Assembly: GCA_028696365.1 (NCBI GenBank)
Contig: JAQVHG010000121.1
Location: forward strand, 1-6,725
Direction of reading: 5' to 3'
Origin: Methanofollis sp.
GTDB taxonomy: Archaea > Halobacteriota > Methanomicrobia > Methanomicrobiales > Methanofollaceae
DNA: 6,725 nt
The first letter of the stretch is position 1. Each line of letters starts with the position of its first letter. This document shows positions 1 to 5,431 of this stretch, piece by piece. The notes under the pieces are model-generated. The model worked only from the letters and a program-made list of their open reading frames with translations, had not been told where the DNA came from and did no database searches. Made by a program: the position numbers and the translations under genes.

Positions 1-47
1 ATGATATGAGACGTGTCAAACCCAAGTGGAGAGAGATATGTTTTCAT
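1..47 (-). CDS. csa3: N-terminus of a divergent CARF-domain protein, probably a Csa3-type CRISPR regulator (partial)
   Basis: On the minus strand an ATG at 47-45 opens a frame that stays open to the window edge and gives 15 complete residues, MKTYLSPLGFDTSHI. A short first beta-strand followed by a G-F/Y and a small polar D/T/S cluster is how CARF (CRISPR-associated Rossmann fold) proteins begin. The wording is closest, from memory, to archaeal Csa3 proteins, which join a CARF domain to a C-terminal winged HTH and regulate cas genes. The context agrees: it is head to head with a cas operon, and a TATA-like element sits 24-31 nt upstream of the ATG. No Shine-Dalgarno is visible, so it is probably leaderless. 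Only 15 residues are seen, so the HTH is inferred and another CARF protein (Csx1- or Card1-like) is possible. Confidence 0.55.
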   Translation of the reverse strand, partial: MKTYLSPLGFDTSHI

Positions 48-70
48 TGAAAGAGAATTCAACCACATTC

Positions 71-78
71 ATATATAT
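71..78 (-). promoter_or_regulatory. TATA-like element for the divergent CARF gene
   Basis: ATATATAT lies 24-31 nt upstream of the minus-strand ATG at 47-45. Archaeal transcription starts about 25-27 nt downstream of the TATA centre, which puts the start site at or next to the ATG and predicts a leaderless mRNA. The element is symmetrical, so direction is assigned only from the gene it precedes. No clear purine-rich BRE is visible beside it. Confidence 0.4.
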
Positions 79-89
79 GCATGGTTACG

Positions 90-142
90 AAATCCAACAG
101 ATTAAAATCCATACTTTTGAAAAAATCGTCCCCAAAATCGTC
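90..142. repeat. Cluster of four AAATC-containing short direct repeats, candidate operator
   Basis: Between the two divergent TATA elements, AAATCCA occurs at 90-96 and 105-111, and AAAATCGTC at 122-130 and 134-142. All four share AAATC in the same orientation, with start-to-start spacings of 15, 18 and 12 bp. The last copy abuts the A/T tract of the cas6 promoter. A regulator bound here could affect both divergent genes, and the neighbouring Csa3-like protein is the obvious candidate. The region is A-rich, so chance occurrence is a real alternative. Confidence 0.3.
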
Positions 143-156
143 AAAATATATATATA
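143..156 (+). promoter_or_regulatory. Archaeal BRE/TATA promoter for the cas operon
   Basis: The run AAAATATATATATA at 143-156 is the strongest TATA-like box in the window, with an A-rich BRE-like flank at its 5' side. Its centre is about 27 nt upstream of the cas6 ATG at 178, so transcription should start at or within a few bases of that codon. No Shine-Dalgarno motif precedes the ATG, which fits a leaderless operon mRNA. It is the only clear promoter for the five plus-strand genes, whose junctions are too tight for obvious internal promoters. Confidence 0.55.
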
Positions 157-177
157 ATTCGACACACATGATAAATT

Positions 178-1047
178 ATGCGTCAGATTTCCATCACTGT
201 GCGGCCGGAGAATGGATTCGAAGTTCCGCATAACGATGGGTATCAGGTATACTCTTCAATTCTGTCCTGTATCCAGAATACAGACGAAAAAATTAGTCTC
301 TATATCCACGAAACACCTCTGCACTCAATATCGGTGAGTGGGTTGCTCGGAGATTTTTCATGGGGGCACAGACCCGGACATAAACGCCTCAGCCCAAATG
401 CATCCTACAAAATTCAGATAGGAATTAGCGATCCCCGAGAAGAAGAGATTTATGAGTCCCTGATCCTGTCACTCTTCAGACCAGATACAGCGATATCACT
501 TGATCAAGGGTCACTCCTCATCGAGAGAGTGGAAAAAAGATCCCTGACTTATCCAGAGATGTTGGCCGAAGTTATGAAGTACAAACGTCCACTCCTGGCG
601 TTCAGATTCCTGACCCCTACATGTATTCAATTTAAGAATAGTAGAGTTACAGAGATGTTTCCGCACCGAGGTGCGGTATTTTACTCTCTTCTTTCGAAGT
701 GGAATCAAGTCTGCCCTGAAGGGATGCAGATGGGAATTGATCAGGATGAGTTTGGGAGATATCTCATAGAAAAGCCAGAACCTGAGTCCTATCAGACCTA
801 CAGTGTCCTCGTGAATACGGTGCATGATGCCAGGAGAGATCACCCGCGTCCAATCTTCAAACAGGGTTTTGTCTGTGATTGTAATTATCTGGTCACATCT
901 GACGCCTCCGCCACGTTCAGAAATGCCGTCACTCTTCTTTCATTGTTTGCACCTTTCAGCGGGGTGGGGAATAGCGTCGCACGGGGATGTGGTCAGGTTC
1001 GCACCATGATCAAAGAGGGAAACAATGGGAGACGAAAAAATCATTGA
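178..1047 (+). CDS. cas6: CRISPR repeat endoribonuclease Cas6 (type I-D)
   Basis: Cas6 cuts the long CRISPR transcript within each repeat to release crRNAs for the effector complex. The 289-aa length fits the family. The C-terminus carries the diagnostic glycine-rich loop GVGNSVARGCGQVR at residues 262-275, preceded by the hydrophobic FAPFS. Near the N-terminus, LYIHETPLHSISVSGL (residues 41-56) resembles the Cas6 'LH...SPL' segment; H44, or less likely H49, is a candidate general base. Two ferredoxin-like RAMP folds are expected. The ATG at 178 is chosen because a TATA box sits about 27 nt upstream and the ATG at 168 is out of frame and closes early. The last 23 bp, coding for the basic tail, overlap cas10d. 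Being the first gene is unusual, since cyanobacterial I-D loci place cas6 after csc1. Confidence 0.88.
   Translation: MRQISITVRPENGFEVPHNDGYQVYSSILSCIQNTDEKISLYIHETPLHSISVSGLLGDFSWGHRPGHKRLSPNASYKIQIGISDPREEEIYESLILSLFRPDTAISLDQGSLLIERVEKRSLTYPEMLAEVMKYKRPLLAFRFLTPTCIQFKNSRVTEMFPHRGAVFYSLLSKWNQVCPEGMQMGIDQDEFGRYLIEKPEPESYQTYSVLVNTVHDARRDHPRPIFKQGFVCDCNYLVTSDASATFRNAVTLLSLFAPFSGVGNSVARGCGQVRTMIKEGNNGRRKNH
1015..1019 (+). promoter_or_regulatory. Ribosome binding site of cas10d, inside the end of cas6
   Basis: GAGGG lies 5 nt upstream of the ATG at 1025, within the last codons of cas6. It supports this start, which overlaps cas6 by 23 bp, and suggests translational coupling between the two genes. 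Confidence 0.5.
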
Positions 1048-3562
1048 GATACTTCCTCAATCTGATGAGGAACTTGAACGGCTGATACAGGAAACTCCAG
1101 AGGTATATGAGGCCATTAGACCCTACCTGACCGATTATATATCGACAGTTGTCCCGGATTTATTCCGGGAATCAGCTCGGTTTGATGCAAAATATATTCG
1201 GGGCGTCAGTTTTCCGGCACATGTTATTACTGCGGTCCTGACTGGGGCGACGTTGTACCTCTATACCCAGCAGCAAGGCAACCACCATTCCATCAAAACG
1301 CTCGATGTAAAAATGCTCTGCACCGCCCTGACACTCCATGATGTGCAGAAGTTCTGGAACGAAAAAACCGGGGCGAAGATAAAGGGGAACTACCGTTCAC
1401 TGATCGAAAAATATTTTGAAACCGATCCCTTTCAGCTCACGCACTATTTCCCGGAGTGGAACAAATATCTCGATGACATTGTATTCCTCGTCCAGCATGC
1501 ACAGGAATCAGACGAGGCAGACCATGAGTCAAGATATAGTCGTCCAAAGTTTGGGAAACTCCTACCTTTCGTAAAGATCGGGGATAAAGTTGCCAGCTGG
1601 GGGAAAACAGAATATTCCCTCCCAAAAATTTGCAAAAAATTATCAACGCAAGGATTTGACGCACATCATATTGTTCTCCCAAATATTCCACAACAACTTT
1701 TCTCCCAGGTCATCTACCGGAGCGTAAAGAGAGCAATTACTGATGGCGGCGGCATCCCGCTTCTTCTCTCACCACATGGGATTTTGTACCTCGCTCCTGA
1801 GCAAGTCCCTCTTGATCCACATGTGCTCAAGTCCCTGATCGGGGAAGAGTTGATCCAGAATACTGAATCCAGGCCCAACATTTCAGACCGAAAATTCGAT
1901 CTCGCACCACTTCTGTCAATCCCTCTTGATGTCGACACTCGTTATACAGTATTTTTGAATTCTGTTCGTGAAAGAACAGAATCGGGTCTTTTAAGTGCTC
2001 TTGGTAAAACAACCTATCCTGCAGACACTCTCATACAGGAAGCGATTGCCTGTCTTTCGTATTTTATTTACAATGACAAACGTGGGAGTGACTGGACATC
2101 CTTCCCAAAGATAGAATCTGAAATCACTGACCAACACACACTCCTTGCGCTTAAAAAGATAGGGGATATCCGACAACATTTTGCAGATACAGAGGGGATA
2201 GGCGGACAGAAATGCAAGGCATACTCTGTTCATGAAATTGTGCAACGTTCTCATGAGTTGAAGGACGAACTTTTGCAATTACATCCTATAGTTACAAAAT
2301 TACTGCGGGATCTGTTAAGTCAAGAGTTTTCTGTCCTTGATCCCTTTATTCAGACGATCTTATTCCTGAATAATGATGACCTGGCCAGTCTGGATTTTTC
2401 GTTCCCAGAGGGAGGGACAGACGTTTGTTTTATGTGTGGAGCACCAGCACACCAGGATTACAAGCCTGGAACTCACTTCATCCAGTCTGGAGGATTTACC
2501 AAGAGTACAACCCTCCAGGATCAATACAAACGGTATTGTGACGTATGCCAGATTGAATTCCTGTTGCTAAATCAGTTGATCAAAAACAGTCCGTTCAATG
2601 TCCGGGAAGATCTGTTGTTCTTCTACTTTTACTTCGACTACACGTTTGCCAATCTCGACGCATTCCGGGCTCCGCTCTCTCGTGTCGCTATCCATGCAAG
2701 TACGACCAAATCTGAGAAGTGGGGGATAAATTTCACTCTCGGTGATTTCAGAACCCCCTTCCACATCAAACCGATGGCAATTCGGGTTCCTGGAAAAATG
2801 AGCAAAAATCCTGACCGCGCAAGCAAAACCACATGGAGAGCACGAGCCATCCATACGGCACTGAAGATGTGTACCGCCGTCGGATGCCGTTGTGTCGTGA
2901 CCGCTCCCTATTCGACGGTCAAGATGCAGAAATACGTATTCTACAACGAAATGCCAACCCGGCTTGAAAAGACGCTCGAACTTGACAAAATTACATCGTT
3001 CTCAGAGGCAAGGTTGAGAAATGCACAACTGGCTCTCATCAATCGCCTCAATCCACTGAAAGGACTGTACCAGATCCAGGAGTTCAAACCGATTTCTGTA
3101 ATTCCGTTTGCAAAAAAACAAGTTGAGAATTTCGAACCGTGGGTCGTCTCCCACGGAGATGAGTTGAATGCATTATTCCAAGATGGTGATATGGAAATGA
3201 AAGAAATTGCACAGAAAGGAGCAGCACTCTTTGGCCCGCACCGCTTTGGTGGGACACACAAAATAGTGAAGATCTTCCGCACAACGCTTGAATCGCTGAT
3301 GAATGCCCTTGCACAGGGATTCTCTGACGACGAAGCAGTGCGGTTCGCGTCTGCAGAGGTCATGAAAGACGTGCACCGTGAGCAGTACAGCAAAAAGCAG
3401 GGGAAGGATATCCCTGCTGAATGCCTGGATTTTGTCAGCAGTGTTTCTGATTACTTGAAAAATAAGAAACTCTGGAGTGTGAATGGTATCGTAACGTGGG
3501 AGAACTCCCTCACAGATCTCTATGAATTTGAGTATATTCTCGTGACAAGGAAGGATGAGTAA
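1025..3562 (+). CDS. cas10d: Cas10d (Csc3), type I-D large subunit with HD nuclease domain
   Basis: This is the large subunit of the type I-D Cascade-like complex and, in this subtype, the carrier of the target-cleaving HD nuclease. The 845-aa protein has an N-terminal HD region: H66 in FPAHVIT, the H105-D106 pair in LTLHDVQKF, H158 in VQHAQ and D187 in KIGDKVA, in the same linear order as Cas3 HD domains. A zinc-ribbon follows, with C468-x2-C471 and C505-x2-C508. The palm-like region after it (about 520-700) has no GGDD motif, so cyclic oligoadenylate synthesis is not expected, as is usual for Cas10d. The C-terminal part (about 710-845) looks alpha-helical and corresponds to the small-subunit-like domain; a possible internal start is listed separately. 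It overlaps cas6 by 23 bp and csc2 by 8 bp. The type III Cas10 alternative is excluded by the missing GGDD and by the csc1/csc2 partners. Confidence 0.92.
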   Translation: MGDEKIIEILPQSDEELERLIQETPEVYEAIRPYLTDYISTVVPDLFRESARFDAKYIRGVSFPAHVITAVLTGATLYLYTQQQGNHHSIKTLDVKMLCTALTLHDVQKFWNEKTGAKIKGNYRSLIEKYFETDPFQLTHYFPEWNKYLDDIVFLVQHAQESDEADHESRYSRPKFGKLLPFVKIGDKVASWGKTEYSLPKICKKLSTQGFDAHHIVLPNIPQQLFSQVIYRSVKRAITDGGGIPLLLSPHGILYLAPEQVPLDPHVLKSLIGEELIQNTESRPNISDRKFDLAPLLSIPLDVDTRYTVFLNSVRERTESGLLSALGKTTYPADTLIQEAIACLSYFIYNDKRGSDWTSFPKIESEITDQHTLLALKKIGDIRQHFADTEGIGGQKCKAYSVHEIVQRSHELKDELLQLHPIVTKLLRDLLSQEFSVLDPFIQTILFLNNDDLASLDFSFPEGGTDVCFMCGAPAHQDYKPGTHFIQSGGFTKSTTLQDQYKRYCDVCQIEFLLLNQLIKNSPFNVREDLLFFYFYFDYTFANLDAFRAPLSRVAIHASTTKSEKWGINFTLGDFRTPFHIKPMAIRVPGKMSKNPDRASKTTWRARAIHTALKMCTAVGCRCVVTAPYSTVKMQKYVFYNEMPTRLEKTLELDKITSFSEARLRNAQLALINRLNPLKGLYQIQEFKPISVIPFAKKQVENFEPWVVSHGDELNALFQDGDMEMKEIAQKGAALFGPHRFGGTHKIVKIFRTTLESLMNALAQGFSDDEAVRFASAEVMKDVHREQYSKKQGKDIPAECLDFVSSVSDYLKNKKLWSVNGIVTWENSLTDLYEFEYILVTRKDE
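3185..3190 (+). promoter_or_regulatory. Internal Shine-Dalgarno-like motif in cas10d
   Basis: GGTGAT matches part of the archaeal SD consensus AGGAGGTGATCC. It lies directly before an in-frame ATG at 3191 and 6 nt before a second in-frame ATG at 3197. The second arrangement is nearly the same as at csc1, where GGTGA precedes the ATG at 4698 by 6 nt. In this role it would start the separate small subunit Cas11d. Confidence 0.4.
3191..3562 (+). CDS. cas11d: Possible Cas11d small subunit, internal in-frame translation of cas10d
   Basis: Type I-D complexes contain a small subunit that, in a studied cyanobacterial system, is made by internal translation of the 3' end of cas10d. Here codons 723 and 725 of cas10d are both ATG and follow a GGTGAT motif, giving products of 123 or 121 aa, a normal size for Cas11 proteins. 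The segment looks mostly helical, with runs such as KIFRTTLESLMNALAQGF and DDEAVRFASAEVMKDV. Other in-frame ATGs nearby (codons 634, 643, 759 and 780) have no comparable motif. It shares frame and stop with cas10d, so sequence alone cannot prove it is expressed; the start could also be a nearby non-ATG codon such as the TTG at 3164, behind GGAGATGA. Confidence 0.4.
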   Translation: MEMKEIAQKGAALFGPHRFGGTHKIVKIFRTTLESLMNALAQGFSDDEAVRFASAEVMKDVHREQYSKKQGKDIPAECLDFVSSVSDYLKNKKLWSVNGIVTWENSLTDLYEFEYILVTRKDE

Positions 3563-4652
3563 AATGGCGAATGATATGAACTGGAATGAACTGAAAGAAT
3601 CTATTCCTGATGTAGGGTTTGTTGAGAACTATGAGATCTATCGTCGTGCACGCCCGACGACTACATTGATCGTATTACGGACAGTAACTGATCCCACCCT
3701 TTTCAGAAATTCAGACTCTGAACGGGCAGAGACTCAGGAGTTCTCCGGGGTTCTGCACGCACAGGTCAACGGAGAGAAGTTCGTAAGCAAAGAACGCCTT
3801 ACCGGCCTGAATTTATGCCGCGAATTGGATGATAAAGGGGACATCATCGACCCAGACTATACCTACAATGAACCGCTTTCTGATCTGGAAAAATCTCAGA
3901 CTGCCGACATGCTGACCTATGGTCTTGCCGGGACTGTATCAGGGGCGACATATTCTCAGAAGAGTCGGGTCATTGAAGGATATACCTACAGTCTTGAGCG
4001 GTACGACCTCATGAACAAGGAGGTACATAACGCCCTTTATGAGAGCGGCACTATGCGTAATGAGACGGGAAAGCAGTCAGAAGCCTTGTTCAGTCCTACG
4101 AAAGTTCAACCAGGTACGCACTTTGTGCATTTTGTGACCCTTGAGGCAGGGACAAAGGAGATGTTCCTGTACCTCCTCCACAACATCCTGAACACCAGCA
4201 GGTATGGCGCACGTGAAACGCGTACCGGCCGAAATATCAGGAATGAGATCATCGGATGCATTCAGTCTCCTTCAGACTCGTCGTTGAGTTGTGGGGAGAT
4301 GATCCTGGATCACATCTCTTCAGATACAGAAAATCTCCCTGAGGAGAATATTAAGGCCATAGTGTCCTCCTACCTCATGGAGCATAAAAGGGCAGATTGG
4401 GACGTCTTTGTCAAAGAAGAAACGAAAAAAGAGGGAACTGAAAAGAAAGAAGATGAACAGAAGGATAAAAAAGATAAAATTACTTTTAATGACTTCCCCG
4501 AGTGGCTTACGAAAGCGATCAACGTCTGCGAACGAAAAGAGAAGGCCAGTTCTGATGTGTTAAGCGAAGCCCTTGTAATTCTCAGGGATGAGGGGCTGAG
4601 AACGGTTGAAAAGGAGAAGAAATCTGAAGAGAAAAAAACCAGCAGAGTCTAA
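3555..4652 (+). CDS. csc2: Csc2 (Cas7d), type I-D crRNA backbone subunit
   Basis: Csc2 is the Cas7-family RAMP that polymerises along the crRNA spacer and forms the backbone of the type I-D complex. Recognition rests on NTSRYGARETRTGRN at residues 213-227, a characteristic Csc2 stretch, with an RRARPTTTLIVLRT segment near residues 30-43 and a glycine-rich GLAGTVSGATYS around 123-134. The 365-aa length is at or slightly above what I recall for the family. The extra length lies in two lysine/glutamate-rich stretches, at about 287-308 and 351-363; the first looks like a flexible linker. The start overlaps cas10d by 8 bp. An AAGG lies 4 nt before the ATG at 3555, and an AAGGA lies 8 nt before a second in-frame ATG at 3564, so the protein may begin at the fourth residue. 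No close alternative to Csc2 is apparent. Confidence 0.92.
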   Translation: MSKMANDMNWNELKESIPDVGFVENYEIYRRARPTTTLIVLRTVTDPTLFRNSDSERAETQEFSGVLHAQVNGEKFVSKERLTGLNLCRELDDKGDIIDPDYTYNEPLSDLEKSQTADMLTYGLAGTVSGATYSQKSRVIEGYTYSLERYDLMNKEVHNALYESGTMRNETGKQSEALFSPTKVQPGTHFVHFVTLEAGTKEMFLYLLHNILNTSRYGARETRTGRNIRNEIIGCIQSPSDSSLSCGEMILDHISSDTENLPEENIKAIVSSYLMEHKRADWDVFVKEETKKEGTEKKEDEQKDKKDKITFNDFPEWLTKAINVCERKEKASSDVLSEALVILRDEGLRTVEKEKKSEEKKTSRV

Positions 4653-4686
4653 ATAGGTTGCATGAGGCTGAACACATCTCTGATCT

Positions 4687-4691
4687 GGTGA
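4687..4691 (+). promoter_or_regulatory. Ribosome binding site that decides the csc1 start
   Basis: GGTGA ends directly before the ATG at 4692 but lies 6 nt before the in-frame ATG at 4698. Normal SD spacing favours 4698, dropping two residues (Met-Ile) from the longer reading. Confidence 0.5.
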
Positions 4692-4697
4692 ATGATC

Positions 4698-5429
4698 ATG
4701 GAAACGACGACCTATGTTGCACAACTCCACTCGCCCCTCTTTTATGCGGCGAGTGAAGGCACATTGATCAGGACCGGTGAGATCCTGAGTAGCACGGCTC
4801 TGTCGTACGCACTCGGATATTCATTAGGTCTCCTCAAAAAGCGATACTTTCTCTATGGGAAGGAGGCGTATCGACATCAGTATGGGGAACTTGCGTCCAC
4901 AGGTCTCTTTGTGACAGATGGTGTACCTCTGAACCTTACCTATACTGAAGAGACGTTCAAAAGTACCGAATATCTTTCAGAGCGAAGTATGACCATTATT
5001 GCAAGAGGTGTCTTCAAAATATTAAAAGATATGAACCTTGATCCAGATTTGAAAAGAAAAAAAGCAGGAATACATAAGGTCAGGCGATACATCGGCCTTG
5101 CACCGGGGAGCAAGTTTTCGTTCACGGTGTGGTCTCGTGAACCACTGCCAGATGATCTCCTGCTGACAATGGGGATTCGACGAAGCGGAGAAGTGCGATT
5201 AAAAAAGATCGCCAACCCCAAAACGGTCTGTCTGAACTTGTTCATGCTGCACGATGTCTATGGGATCCCTTCGGCACGGAATGACGACGAGGACGCCATA
5301 TCTCTTATCGATATTTATGATCATGCAAGCACCCTTGTCCGCGGGAGCGATTACCGGGATCATCACTTCCTTGATGTCGATGTAAAGTTTGTCGAAGATG
5401 TCCTCGTTCCGCAGATCATGGCTACCTGA
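4698..5429 (+). CDS. csc1: Csc1 (Cas5d), type I-D crRNA 5'-handle cap subunit
   Basis: Csc1 is the Cas5-family RAMP of type I-D; it holds the 5' handle of the crRNA and sits at the end of the complex where the PAM is read. The N-terminus YVAQLHSPLFYAASEG, followed by a TALSYALGY segment, matches the Csc1 pattern in which an initial beta-strand leads into 'PLFYAS.E' and an 'ALxYALG' helix. A later LPDDLLLTMGIRRSGEVRL segment (about 152-170 counted from the ATG at 4692) fits the conserved 'LP...IR.G' region. The product is 243 aa from 4698, or 245 aa from 4692, a normal family size. It follows csc2 after the widest gap in the operon, about 40 bp with no terminator-like hairpin, and is followed by cas3' after 2 bp. 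Confidence 0.88.
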   Translation: METTTYVAQLHSPLFYAASEGTLIRTGEILSSTALSYALGYSLGLLKKRYFLYGKEAYRHQYGELASTGLFVTDGVPLNLTYTEETFKSTEYLSERSMTIIARGVFKILKDMNLDPDLKRKKAGIHKVRRYIGLAPGSKFSFTVWSREPLPDDLLLTMGIRRSGEVRLKKIANPKTVCLNLFMLHDVYGIPSARNDDEDAISLIDIYDHASTLVRGSDYRDHHFLDVDVKFVEDVLVPQIMAT

Positions 5430-5431
5430 CA

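Noticed and set aside
3..50. Plus-strand open frame at the left edge ending in TGA at 48-50, as a possible tail of an upstream gene
   Set aside because: It is antisense to the minus-strand frame that gives a recognisable CARF-like N-terminus with a matching promoter, so it is most likely a shadow.
41..62. ATTGAAAG-type end resembling the 3' end of many CRISPR repeats
   Set aside because: Only one copy is present, with no second repeat or spacer-sized periodicity, and it overlaps the start of the divergent gene.
1437..1691. Minus-strand and alternate-frame open frames inside cas10d, such as this one and 2941-3393
   Set aside because: They lie wholly within a well-supported gene, show no recognisable domains and have no promoter or ribosome binding site.
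2369..2380. NNDD (Cas10d residues 449-452, in LFLNNDDLAS) as a degenerate form of the GGDD cyclase motif
   Set aside because: It lies before the zinc-ribbon (468-508), whereas the GGDD of Cas10 lies in the palm after the zinc finger. The resemblance is probably chance.
4653..4697. Terminator or separate promoter between csc2 and csc1
   Set aside because: The gap of about 40 bp has no hairpin with a T-run and no TATA-like element at the right distance; only the GGTGA ribosome binding site stands out.
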